Shown here piece after piece: positions 7,586 to 15,721 of a DNA stretch of 31,940 nucleotides. Both the position numbers and the translations under genes were made by a program. The notes under the pieces are model-generated. The model was not told the DNA's origin and did no database searches. It worked only from the letters and a program-made list of their open reading frames with translations. Source of the stretch: Lachnospiraceae bacterium (GTDB lineage: Bacteria > Bacillota > Clostridia > Lachnospirales > Lachnospiraceae); assembly GCA_900763175.1 (NCBI GenBank), contig CAAFJI010000315.1, positions 1 through 31,940 on the forward strand, read 5' to 3'. Within the stretch, counting starts at the first letter, position 1; every line of letters starts with the position of its first letter.

Positions 7586-7624
7586 AAAAAAAGGCGTACA
7601 TCCAGCTGCTGCCAGAGGTACGCC
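7586..7624 (-). terminator. Rho-independent terminator after dapL
   Basis: On the minus strand GGCGTAC (7618-7624), an 18-nt loop that can pair partly, GTACGCC (7593-7599), then seven T (7586-7592). It lies 26 bp past the dapL stop and closes the aspS-gatCAB-dapL transcript. Confidence 0.9.
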
Positions 7625-7650
7625 CTGCTTTTAAGCTCTATTTATTATAA

Positions 7651-8865
7651 TTACAAATTCTTGATTCTGTCAATGGCTTTCCGTGTATTCTCGTAAGTAC
7701 CAAAAGCAGTGAGGCGGAAATATCCTTCTCCATGTGCACCAAAGCCGGAGCCAGGCGTTCCCACTACGTTTGCCTCCTTAAGAAGATAATCAAAGAACTC
7801 CCAGGAAGTCATTTTCTCCGGTGTCTCAAGCCAGATATAAGGTGCGTTCACTCCACCGGATACAGAGAAGCCAGCCTTTGCCAGTTCCTCCTTGATCAGT
7901 CTGGCATTCCTCATGTAATAACCAACCTGATCCTTCAGCTGTGCCTTTCCAGCCTGGGAATAAACAGCCTCACCGGCTCTCTGCACAATGTACGGAGCAC
8001 CGTTGAACTTGGTGCCATGGCGTCTTGCCCAGAGACTGTGAAGCGCAACACCGTCTCTTACCAGCTCCTTTGGAATTACGGTAAATCCAAGACGGACACC
8101 TGTAAAGCCCGCATTTTTGGAAAAGCTGCGAAGCTCGATGGCACAGGTTCTTGCACCCTGGCATTCGTAAATGCTGTGAGGTACATCCTCCTCAGAAATA
8201 TAAGCCTCATAAGCAGCATCATAGATGATCACGCAGCCATTTTTGTTGGCATAATCCACCCATTTCTGCAGCTCCTCCTTTGTAATGGCAGAACCGGTTG
8301 GGTTGTTCGGAAAGCAAAGATAAATCAAATCCGGCACTTCCTTCGGAAACTCCGGAAGAAATCCATTCTCCTTGCAGCAGGGCATATAGATGACACCGTC
8401 AAAATTCTCACGCTCCTTGCTGTATGCTCCGGTGCGTCCTGCCATGACATTTGTGTCTACATATACCGGGTAAACCGGGTCACACACTGCGATCTTATTG
8501 TCCAGGCCGAAAATCTCCTGAATGTTTCCGGAATCACTCTTGGCACCATCGGAAACGAAAATCTCATCAGCCGCAATGTCGCAGCCTCTGTCCTGATAAT
8601 CGTTCTTCGCAATGGCATTTCTCAGAAACTCATAGCCAAGATCCGGTGCATAGCCACGGAAGGTCTCGGCATGAGCCATCTCCTCTACTGCACCGTGAAG
8701 GGCATCGATGATAGCCGGTACCAAAGGCTGTGTCACATCTCCGATACCAAGGCTGATCACCTCCTTGTCCGGATTTTCCTCTTTATAAGCTCTCACCTTT
8801 TTTCCGATTGTGGAAAAAAGATAGCTTCCTGGTAATTTCAGCTAATTATGATTTACAGTAAACAC
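7651..8865 (-). CDS. dapL: LL-diaminopimelate aminotransferase with an in-frame TAG at codon 8
   Basis: Makes LL-2,6-diaminopimelate from tetrahydrodipicolinate and glutamate in one PLP-dependent step, feeding lysine and peptidoglycan. Family signatures are LGIGDVTQPL, YPVYVDTNVMAGR, FPNNPTGSA and the PLP lysine in SFSKNAGFTGVRLGF (Lys250 counted from GTG 8865). Members are about 404-411 residues and begin like MxxxNxNYLKLPGSYLFSTIGKKV. Here that N-terminus is encoded from GTG 8865, with AGGGGG eight bases upstream, as MFTVNHN-stop-LKLPGSYLFSTIGKK. The stop is TAG at 8842-8844, where the family has Tyr. The frame is otherwise intact to the end. The longest frame without the stop begins at GTG 8796 and would lack 23 residues and a ribosome-binding site. 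It is either a nonsense allele, an assembly error, or read through. It follows gatB by 47 bp. Confidence 0.85.
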
Positions 8866-8912
8866 TTTTTCTTCCCCCTAGTCAATCATAAACGGCTGGC
8901 AGGCTCGTCCCT

Positions 8913-10352
8913 TTATTTTCTCTTCTCTACTTCTGCCAGCAAAGCCTCCCGCACACTTGCCGGGTTTGCCTTGCCCTTTAATTCTTTCATAATAAGACCC
9001 ACGAAGAATCCCATAACCTTTTCCTTGCCGCCCAGCAGCTCCTGAAGAGGTCCCGGGTTTTCCTCCAGAATACGGCCGATGGTACTGGTAAGAAGTCCGG
9101 TATCCTCTACAATCTTCAAACCATTTGCCTCGATATAAGCCACCGGGTCAACGCCTTCCTCAAATACCTTTTCAAAAACCTTCTTGGCGTTCTGCGGGCT
9201 TACCTCTTTTTTCTCCACCATTTCCAGAAGATCAGCCAGATGCCGGGGCGCAAACCGCACCTTATCCGGCTCCATGCCCTTGTCCTTCATAAGACGGAGC
9301 ACCTCCACCATAAACCAGTTTGCAGCCTTTTTGGGATTACCACAAAGAGTTGCCACCTCTTCAAACAATGCAGCCAGATGCCGGGACTCTGTAAGGATCC
9401 TGGAATCATACTCCGGAAGGCCGAATTCCTTCTGATAACGGGCAGCCTTCTCCTCACGGAACTCCGGCAGCTCCTCTTTTATCTTCTCGATCCACTCATC
9501 AGAAATATGGATCGGAGGAAGATCCGGATCCGGGAAATAACGGTAATCCTTGGCATCCTCCTTAGAACGCATAGCATGAGAGGATTCCTTGTTATCATCC
9601 CATCTTCTTGTCTCCTGAACCACATTCTTACCCATTTCCAGAAGCTCGATCTGACGCTCCCGCTCCCCTTCAATAGCATGGGCAATGGCTTTAAAGGAGT
9701 TCAGGTTCTTCATCTCTGTTCTTGTTCCCAGAACCTCACTTCCTGCCACACGGACAGAAAGGTTTACATCCGCACGCATGGAGCCCTCCTGAAGCTTACA
9801 ATCGGAAACTCCCAGATACTGCATGGTACAGCGAAGCTTCTCCAGATAAGCAATAACCTCATCTGCACTTCTCATATCCGGTTCGGAAACGATCTCGATC
9901 AGAGGCACGCCGCTTCTATTATAATCCACCAGGGAACAGTCCTCCCATTCATCATGGATCAGCTTTCCGGCATCCTCCTCCATATGCATCTCATGGATGC
10001 GCACCTTCTTCTTTCCCGCCTCTGTGTCAATCTCTACGAAGCCGTCATGGCAGATTGGCAGATACAGCTGGGAAATCTGATAGTTCTGCGGATTGTCCGG
10101 ATAAAAATAGTTCTTACGGTCAAACTTACAATACTGATTAATCTTACAATTCGTTGCCAGGCCTGCACGAAGGGCAAACTCTACAACCTTTTTATTCAAT
10201 ACGGGAAGGGAGCCTGGCATACCGGTACACACCGGACAGGTATGGGTGTTAAGTGCTCCTCCAAAGGCAGTGGAACAGCCACAGAAGATCTTCGTTCTGG
10301 TGGCAAGCTCTACATGAACCTCAAGTCCGATAATTGTCTCATACTGTTTCAT
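8913..10352 (-). CDS. gatB: Asp/Glu-tRNA amidotransferase subunit B
   Basis: Subunit of the GatCAB amidotransferase that phosphorylates and amidates mischarged Asp-tRNA(Asn) or Glu-tRNA(Gln). At 479 residues it is full length. The N-terminus MKQYETIIGLEVHVELATRTKIFCGC is characteristic, followed by NTHTCPVCTGMPGSLPVLN with zinc-type cysteines. YFYPDNPQNYQISQLYLPI and KLIHDE belong to the kinase-like cradle domain. The helical and YqeY-like tRNA-binding tail (about 330-479) ends GKANPASVREALLAEV. Its ATG overlaps the gatA stop by 4 bp (ATGA), so translation is coupled. Confidence 0.97.
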   Translation of the reverse strand: MKQYETIIGLEVHVELATRTKIFCGCSTAFGGALNTHTCPVCTGMPGSLPVLNKKVVEFALRAGLATNCKINQYCKFDRKNYFYPDNPQNYQISQLYLPICHDGFVEIDTEAGKKKVRIHEMHMEEDAGKLIHDEWEDCSLVDYNRSGVPLIEIVSEPDMRSADEVIAYLEKLRCTMQYLGVSDCKLQEGSMRADVNLSVRVAGSEVLGTRTEMKNLNSFKAIAHAIEGERERQIELLEMGKNVVQETRRWDDNKESSHAMRSKEDAKDYRYFPDPDLPPIHISDEWIEKIKEELPEFREEKAARYQKEFGLPEYDSRILTESRHLAALFEEVATLCGNPKKAANWFMVEVLRLMKDKGMEPDKVRFAPRHLADLLEMVEKKEVSPQNAKKVFEKVFEEGVDPVAYIEANGLKIVEDTGLLTSTIGRILEENPGPLQELLGGKEKVMGFFVGLIMKELKGKANPASVREALLAEVEKRK

Positions 10353-11821
10353 GCTCTGCTGCCTCCTTCCTCCGGAATCCCGAATTCGCCCCTTGCCTTT
10401 TCATAGGCATAGGCTGCCTGCAGGATCTTCTTTTCCATAAAGCAGTTGCCGATCATCTGGATTCCGACAGGAAGTCCGGTGCTGTCCTTCCCACAGGGAA
10501 CGGTAATTCCCGGAAGGCCGCACAGGTTCACTGCAACTGTGTAAATATCTCCCAGATACATTGCCATCGGGTCCTTCAAGCTCTCCCCGATCTTCGGCGC
10601 TGTGTAAGGAGCTGCCGGTGCAAGAAGCACATCATACTTATCAAAGGCCCGGTCAAATTCCTGCCTGATCAGCGCCTTTGTACGAAGAGCCTTCAGGTAA
10701 TAGGCATCGTAATAGCCGGAGCTTAAAACGAAGGAGCCAAGCATGATACGCCGTTTCACCTCAGGTCCGAAGCCCTCTGTCCTGGTGCGTTTGTACATAT
10801 CGTGAAGTCCCTCATACTTATCCGCACGATAGCCGTATTTTACACCATCAAAGCGCTCCAGGTTCGAGCTTGCCTCGGCACTTGCTATGATGTAATAGGC
10901 AGGGATCATATATTCCATGGTTTTCACGGAGAAAAACTCCACAATGGCACCCAGCTGGGTAAGAGTTTTCAGGGTTTCCATGAACGCTTCTTTAACCTCC
11001 GGGGAAAGTCCCTCTGCCAGGTATTCCTTCGGAACGCCAAACTTCATCCCTGCAATTTTCTCTGAAAGTGCTGCGGAAAAATCAAGATCCTGTCTGTCAA
11101 TGGAAGTGCTGTCCTTAGGATCATGACCTGCGATCACCTCCAGAAGCGCCGCACAGTCTGCCACATCCTTTCCAACAGGCCCGATCTGGTCAAGGGAAGA
11201 AGCATAAGCAACCAGGCCATAACGGGAAACCGTACCATAGGTAGGCTTCAGACCTGTAACACCGCAGTAGGAGCTTGGCTGACGGATGGAACCGCCGGTG
11301 TCAGAGCCAAGGGCAAGAAAGGCCTCCCCTGCTGCCACTGCCGCACAGGAGCCCCCGGAGGAGCCGCCTGGTACGTGCTCCGGATTCCACGGATTCCTGG
11401 TAATCCCGTAAGCAGATGTCTCTGTGGTACTTCCCATGGCAAATTCATCCATGTTTGTTTTTCCGATAAGGATCATTCCGGCCTTTTCCAGGCGGTCAAT
11501 TACCTCTGCCTGGTACTGGGGAACAAAGCCCTCCAGTATCTTGGATGCACAGGTGGTCGGCTTTCCCTGTACACAAATGTTATCCTTAATGGCAATGGGA
11601 ACACCAGCAAGAGGACCTGTGTAGGTACCGTCCTCAATGCCCTTTTCCACTTCCTTTGCCCTTGCATAGGCTTCCTTTTTGTATGTGTCCAGATAGGCAT
11701 GAATCCTCGGCTCCTTTTCCTCGATCTGGGAAAAGACCTCCTTCACTCCATCCAGGACACTGATCTCATGCTTTTTTATTTTATCAGCCAGCTGTAAGGC
11801 TGTTAGTTTCCGTAATTCCAT
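10349..11821 (-). CDS. gatA: Asp/Glu-tRNA amidotransferase subunit A (glutaminase)
   Basis: Amidase-signature subunit that releases ammonia from glutamine and passes it to GatB. The 490-residue protein shows the full Ser-cis-Ser-Lys triad: Lys79 (GVPIAIKDN), Ser154 (PGGSSGGS) and Ser178 (DTGGSIRQPSSYCG). These are the same spacings as in well-studied GatA proteins. YYDAYYLKALRTKALIRQEFD and LPGITVPCG near the C-terminus are also typical. The ATG at 11821 follows gatC by 11 bp and the end overlaps gatB, so gatC-gatA-gatB form one unit. Confidence 0.98.
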   Translation of the reverse strand: MELRKLTALQLADKIKKHEISVLDGVKEVFSQIEEKEPRIHAYLDTYKKEAYARAKEVEKGIEDGTYTGPLAGVPIAIKDNICVQGKPTTCASKILEGFVPQYQAEVIDRLEKAGMILIGKTNMDEFAMGSTTETSAYGITRNPWNPEHVPGGSSGGSCAAVAAGEAFLALGSDTGGSIRQPSSYCGVTGLKPTYGTVSRYGLVAYASSLDQIGPVGKDVADCAALLEVIAGHDPKDSTSIDRQDLDFSAALSEKIAGMKFGVPKEYLAEGLSPEVKEAFMETLKTLTQLGAIVEFFSVKTMEYMIPAYYIIASAEASSNLERFDGVKYGYRADKYEGLHDMYKRTRTEGFGPEVKRRIMLGSFVLSSGYYDAYYLKALRTKALIRQEFDRAFDKYDVLLAPAAPYTAPKIGESLKDPMAMYLGDIYTVAVNLCGLPGITVPCGKDSTGLPVGIQMIGNCFMEKKILQAAYAYEKARGEFGIPEEGGSRA

Positions 11822-11832
11822 GTGTCCCTCTC

Positions 11833-12126
11833 CTATCCTATGGTCTTTGGAACCTGATACTGTCCTTCCTTTGCTTTCGGTGCATTCGCAAGCATTGCCT
11901 GGCTGTTGTCACCATTTGTGACCACATCCTCCCGAAATACATTCTGATCCCCGAAAATATGGGACATAGGCTCTACCCCGGAAGTATCCAGCTCATCCAG
12001 TTTATCTACATAATCCAGCATTTCCTGCATATCCCTTTTGGCCTTCTCCTTCTCCTCCTCCGTAAGGGAAAGCTTTGCAAGAATGCAGACATTTTCCATA
12101 GTTTCATCATCTATCTGTTTTGCCAT
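11833..12126 (-). CDS. gatC: Asp/Glu-tRNA amidotransferase subunit C
   Basis: Small subunit that wraps around and stabilises the GatA-GatB complex. The 97-residue product begins MAKQIDDETMENVCILAKLSL, has the family EEEKEKAKRDMQEMLDYVDKL helix region and ends with QYQVPKTIG. The frame is open further upstream, but the ATG at 12126 has AGGAGG at a good distance and matches the usual 95-100 residues. It lies 76 bp after aspS and 11 bp before gatA. Confidence 0.95.
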   Translation of the reverse strand: MAKQIDDETMENVCILAKLSLTEEEKEKAKRDMQEMLDYVDKLDELDTSGVEPMSHIFGDQNVFREDVVTNGDNSQAMLANAPKAKEGQYQVPKTIG

Positions 12127-12202
12127 CTTTTCTCCTCCTGCAATCATAGAACCGGCCTGCGCACAGCAAGGCGGCAGCGTTCCGGCATTTTCCAAACACG
12201 TT

Positions 12203-13534
12203 CTACGGCTCCAGACGGTTCAGGTCTCTTGGAAACAGGCAGGCTTCACGGACATTTTCTTCTCCAAGAAGCTGCATGGTAAGACGCTCCAGTCCGATTC
12301 CCAGGCCGCCATGAGGAGGCATTCCGTATTTGAAGGTGTCCAGATACTGCTCCATTCCATCGGTCTCCATCCCTCTGTCTTCAATCTTTTTCAGAAGGGC
12401 ATTGTAATCATGGATTCTCTGGCCTCCGGTGGTGATCTCAAGACCATGGAAAAGAAGGTCGAAGCTTAAGGTAAATCTGGAATCCTCCGGATCATCCATC
12501 GCATAGAACGGACGTTTCTTAGACGGATAATGGGTAACAAATACAAAATCCGCATTGTATTCCTCTTTAAAATACTGACCGATCAATGCCTCCTCCTCTG
12601 GCTCCAGGTCAAACGGATTGCGGATCTGGCGGCTGTATTTCTTTGCCACCAGCTCTTTGGCAACATCAAACCGGACAGCCGGGATCCTGGAAGCATCCGG
12701 AAGCTCCACCTTCAGGAGCTCCAGCTCTTTTCCATACTCTTCCTTCAAAAGCTTCATGGCATACTGAAGAAATCCGGTTTCCATTGCCATGATCTCCTCA
12801 AAGCCGTCAATATATCCCATTTCAAAATCAAGGCTCGTATATTCGTTCAGATGGCGTTTGGTGTTGTGCTTTTCCGCACGGAAAACAGGGCCTGTTTCAA
12901 ATACCCTGTCAAAAACACCTACCATCATCTGTTTGTAAAACTGCGGGCTCTGTGCCAGAACCGCCGGTTTGTGGAAATAGCTGAGTTTAAACAGGTTGGC
13001 ACCACCCTCTGCACCTCTTGCGCCAATTTTCGGTGTGTGGATCTCTGTAAATCCATTCTGGTACAGATAGTCACGGAAGGCTCTTGTAAGCGCCTCCTGG
13101 ATCTTAAATCTGGAGCGTTCCTGGATATTGCGAAGGGAAAGGGAACGGTAGTTCAGCTTTGCCTCAAGGGAGGTATTCAGCTTCCACTTGTCAATGGCCA
13201 GAGGAAGAGGCTCTGCAGGCGCAGACAGGATCTGAAGCTCCCGGATCCGTAGCTCTCTGTCATGAGGTGCACGTTCTTCTTTCTTTACAATCCCTTTTAC
13301 CCTTACGGTCATGCCTTCCTTCAGCTGGTGAACAGAAACATCCACCTTTTCATTTTCCAGCACGGTCTGAAAAAGGCCCTCTCTTCTCCTGATAATTACA
13401 AATGCAACATCACCCATGTTGCGGATACTGTGAATGGCGCCCTCCAGGATGGCTTCCTGATTCAGAAGCTCTTCTCCGATCAGTGCATCCCAGCTGCTCA
13501 CTTCTTTTTTCCAACTTCCATCCAAAAACTCCAT
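12203..13534 (-). CDS. aspS: Archaeal-type aspartyl-tRNA synthetase, probably non-discriminating
   Basis: Class II synthetase of the short archaeal/eukaryal-like type (443 residues). An N-terminal OB-fold anticodon domain is followed by the catalytic core, with FTEIHTPKI, motif 2 FRAEKHNTKRHLNEYTSLDFEMG and motif 3 GMPPHGGLGIGLERL. By hand alignment with characterised archaeal enzymes, the two OB-fold positions that separate discriminating (Trp/Lys) from non-discriminating (His/Pro) forms are His in EGAIHSIRN and Pro in KKEERAPHD. This predicts charging of both tRNA(Asp) and tRNA(Asn), and gatCAB directly downstream would convert Asp-tRNA(Asn) to Asn-tRNA(Asn). The start at 13534 is chosen because GGAGG lies eight bases upstream; an ATG 15 bases earlier has its SD touching it. 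Confidence 0.95.
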   Translation of the reverse strand: MEFLDGSWKKEVSSWDALIGEELLNQEAILEGAIHSIRNMGDVAFVIIRRREGLFQTVLENEKVDVSVHQLKEGMTVRVKGIVKKEERAPHDRELRIRELQILSAPAEPLPLAIDKWKLNTSLEAKLNYRSLSLRNIQERSRFKIQEALTRAFRDYLYQNGFTEIHTPKIGARGAEGGANLFKLSYFHKPAVLAQSPQFYKQMMVGVFDRVFETGPVFRAEKHNTKRHLNEYTSLDFEMGYIDGFEEIMAMETGFLQYAMKLLKEEYGKELELLKVELPDASRIPAVRFDVAKELVAKKYSRQIRNPFDLEPEEEALIGQYFKEEYNADFVFVTHYPSKKRPFYAMDDPEDSRFTLSFDLLFHGLEITTGGQRIHDYNALLKKIEDRGMETDGMEQYLDTFKYGMPPHGGLGIGLERLTMQLLGEENVREACLFPRDLNRLEP

Positions 13535-13561
13535 TTCCTCATCCTCCATTTCCTCTGCGAT

Positions 13562-13590
13562 TTATAAAGCCCCGCAGGTTATGTGCGGGG
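13562..13590 (-). terminator. Likely terminator after the ANTAR gene
   Basis: Minus strand: CCCCGCA (13584-13590), 7-nt loop, TGCGGGG (13570-13576), then CTTTATAAA. The T run is short, so some transcripts may continue into aspS. Confidence 0.6.
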
Positions 13591-13607
13591 TGCTTATAAG
13601 CTCATTT

Positions 13608-14162
13608 CTATACCTCGTCATATAACAGCATCAGAACCATCTGTGCTGTTTCTACCATATTTGTGCCGGAATCCATACTGCATTTCTGGATATACCGATG
13701 TGCATCCTCTTCGCTTAAGTGGTTTCGTTCCATGAGAAGGAGTTTCGCATTTGAAATATAATTCTGCTCCGTCCAGGAACGAGGTTTGGGCTTCTTCCTT
13801 TCTTTGCGCAGCCGCCTTTCAATCTGGGAAAGCATCATGTCTACTGTATTTACCAGGTCACTTGCCTTCATTGGCATTTCCACAGTCAGCACAGAGGTGG
13901 GAGCCTCTGCGATTACCCTTCCGGAAGCCAGCAAAAGCATTTCAAAGGAGGAGGGAAGATCCTCCAGTACATCCCGGTAATACCGGTCTGGCAGCTTATA
14001 GCCACAAATGAGCACTCCGTTTTCCAGCTCACTGATGCTGGAAAGCGCTGTTGAAGCCGTTGAACATACCGCAGCTACTGGAAATCCGTGCCTGTTTAAT
14101 ATGGTACGTATTTTTTTTGCGTCGTCAATTTTTGGTAGTGCAATCACAATGCTGCTGTTCAT
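13608..14162 (-). CDS. ANTAR-domain RNA-binding regulator with degenerate receiver domain
   Basis: A 184-residue protein. Residues 1-115 resemble a response-regulator receiver fold (SIVIALPKIDDAKKIRTIL ... VLICGYKLPDRYYRDVLEDL), but the usual acidic pocket and phospho-Asp are not evident. A basic coiled linker follows, ERRLRKERKKPKPRSW. The C-terminal three-helix ANTAR domain is about 125-182 (YISNAKLLLMERNHLSEEDAHRYIQKCSMDS). ANTAR domains bind paired RNA hairpins and prevent transcription termination. It lies 21 bp downstream of glnA in the same direction, and members next to glnA are linked to nitrogen control. The glnA leader with its terminator hairpin is the obvious candidate target, but the classical dual hexaloop motif was not seen there. 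Confidence 0.88.
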   Translation of the reverse strand: MNSSIVIALPKIDDAKKIRTILNRHGFPVAAVCSTASTALSSISELENGVLICGYKLPDRYYRDVLEDLPSSFEMLLLASGRVIAEAPTSVLTVEMPMKASDLVNTVDMMLSQIERRLRKERKKPKPRSWTEQNYISNAKLLLMERNHLSEEDAHRYIQKCSMDSGTNMVETAQMVLMLLYDEV

Positions 14163-14183
14163 AGAAGTGCCACTCTCTTTATC

Positions 14184-15506
14184 TTATATCTTGTATAAAT
14201 ATTCACTGATTTCCCATTCGCTTACCTGCCTCATATAATTCAGCCATTCCTCTTTCTTCGCCGCTGCATATTCCTCGCAGAATTTCTTGCCCAGAACAGA
14301 CTGGATCCAGGTGCTCTGCTCGAAATAGGTAATGGCATCCTTCAGATTCTCCGGAAGATTTCCGATGTTCATCGCTTTCTGGTCAGACTCTGAGAAAGAA
14401 CGGTCAGAAGCCTTGGTAGGATATAATTTTCTGTGGATTCCGTCAATTCCGGCTGCCACGCACACTGCAAATACCAGATAGGGGTTCGCCGCAGCATCCG
14501 GGCTTCTCAGCTCAATGGCAAGGCTTTCTTTTCTCAGATTTGAAATACGGATCAGAGAGTTCTGGTTATTTTTTGTCCAGGTAAGCTCTGTAGGAGCTTC
14601 ATAACCAGGTACCAGTCTCTTGTAGGAATTTACAAGGGGATTGGTGATGGCTGCCATCTCCTGGCTGTGTGCCAGAAGGCCGCCGATAAAGTGATAAGCA
14701 TCTTCACTAAGACCGTTTACATCGGCCGGATCTGAAAAGATATTCTTTCCATCCTTGTATAATGCAAAATGTATATGCATACCGGAACCGTTTACCTCTG
14801 CCCTTGGCTTCGGCATGAAGGTGGCGTGGAGTCCATGACGCTTTGCAATCGTACGGACTGCCATTTTAAAGGTCATGATACAATCTGCCATCTCTCTGGC
14901 ACCGGCAAATCTGAAATCAATTTCATGCTGTGCCGGAGCTGTTTCATGATGGGAGGATTCCACCTCATATCCCATATCCTCCAGATTCAGCACCATATCT
15001 CGTCTTGCATTTTCTCCAAGATCCAGTGGACTGATATCCAGGTATCCGGCTTTTTCATGCGTTACGGTAGTGGGAACTCCGTTGTCATCTGTGTGGAACA
15101 GGAAAAACTCGCATTCCGGGTCCACTTCACATACATAGCCCTCTTCCTCCACGCTTTTTACCACACGGTCCAGAATGTATCTCGGACTTTTTTCCAATGG
15201 ACTGCCGTCAGAACGGTAAATATCGCACAGAAGTCTGGCAACCTTTCCCTGCTGCGGACGCCACGGAAGAATGGTAAAGGAATCGTAATCCGGATGGAGA
15301 TACATATCCGGCTCCTTTTCTCCGGCAATTCCTGCGATGTAGGAGCTGTCCACCACATACTCATTATCAAGTGCGCGGGGGAGCTCCCTGGCCGTGATCG
15401 CAATGTTTTTCAGTGTACCGAACATATCGGTAAACTGAAGACGAATGAACTCTACGTCCTCGTCCTCTGCCATTTGTAAGACTTCTTCTCTGGTATAATT
15501 CCCCAT
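14184..15506 (-). CDS. glnA: Glutamine synthetase type I (GSI-alpha like)
   Basis: Condenses glutamate and ammonia with ATP to glutamine. The 440-residue length fits the shorter, non-adenylylated GSI-alpha group, and the adenylylation Tyr loop is absent. Visible landmarks are the N-terminal FTDMFGTLKN, metal ligands in DPECEFF (E131, E133), HHETAPAQHEIDFRF (E188, E195) and NGSGMHIHFAL (H244), and the late stretch ELRSPDAAANPYL. The ATG has GGAGAG upstream. It sits behind its own strong promoter and a leader with a terminator hairpin, and is followed by the ANTAR gene, which suggests control by transcript attenuation. Confidence 0.97.
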   Translation of the reverse strand: MGNYTREEVLQMAEDEDVEFIRLQFTDMFGTLKNIAITARELPRALDNEYVVDSSYIAGIAGEKEPDMYLHPDYDSFTILPWRPQQGKVARLLCDIYRSDGSPLEKSPRYILDRVVKSVEEEGYVCEVDPECEFFLFHTDDNGVPTTVTHEKAGYLDISPLDLGENARRDMVLNLEDMGYEVESSHHETAPAQHEIDFRFAGAREMADCIMTFKMAVRTIAKRHGLHATFMPKPRAEVNGSGMHIHFALYKDGKNIFSDPADVNGLSEDAYHFIGGLLAHSQEMAAITNPLVNSYKRLVPGYEAPTELTWTKNNQNSLIRISNLRKESLAIELRSPDAAANPYLVFAVCVAAGIDGIHRKLYPTKASDRSFSESDQKAMNIGNLPENLKDAITYFEQSTWIQSVLGKKFCEEYAAAKKEEWLNYMRQVSEWEISEYLYKI

Positions 15507-15565
15507 AGCTTTTCTCTCCTTTAATTCATGCCCTCATCCATCACAATTATGCATGATCTTTATTT

Positions 15566-15614
15566 AAAAACAAAAAGGGCGCACTTCAGAGAGTTATCCC
15601 TCTGAAGAACGCCC
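15566..15614 (-). terminator. Promoter-proximal terminator/attenuator hairpin in the glnA leader
   Basis: Minus strand: CGGGC-side arm at 15610-15614 with GGGCG (15577-15581), and CTTCAGAG / CTCTGAAG (15584-15591 with 15600-15607), loop of eight, followed by TTTTTGTTTTT (15566-15576). It begins only about 8 nt after the predicted start of the glnA transcript. It would also stop readthrough from the transglutaminase operon. Long, stable and U-tailed, it should block glnA unless something prevents its formation. Confidence 0.85.
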
Positions 15615-15628
15615 TTGTTCATGGTGGT

Positions 15629-15657
15629 ATTATAGCAACGGGGTAATGCTTTGTCAA
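15629..15657 (-). promoter_or_regulatory. Consensus promoter of glnA
   Basis: Minus strand TTGACA (15652-15657), 17 bp, TATAAT (15629-15634): a perfect match to the sigma-A consensus. Start expected near 15622, which coincides with an ATG. Confidence 0.9.
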
Positions 15658-15675
15658 TAGGTTTTTGCAGTGCTT

Positions 15676-15693
15676 TACCTTGTTAACACGGTA
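15676..15693. promoter_or_regulatory. 18-bp dyad upstream of the glnA promoter
   Basis: TACCTTGTTAACACGGTA is symmetric at 16 of 18 positions, centred on GTTAAC. It lies about 20 bp upstream of the -35 box, around -54 to -71, a usual place for an activator. It is not a clear GlnR/TnrA box. The protein that binds it is unknown. Confidence 0.5.
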
Positions 15694-15721
15694 TTGTTTT
15701 GCATAAAATACAAATATGTCT

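Noticed and set aside
7732..8835. Long frame opposite dapL
   Set aside because: Antisense shadow of a clear coding sequence; composition is not protein-like.
15622..15721. ANTAR dual-hairpin (two hexaloops with A1 and G4) in the glnA leader
   Set aside because: Searched by eye between the promoter and the terminator; too little room and no loop of that kind. An upstream start site could change this.
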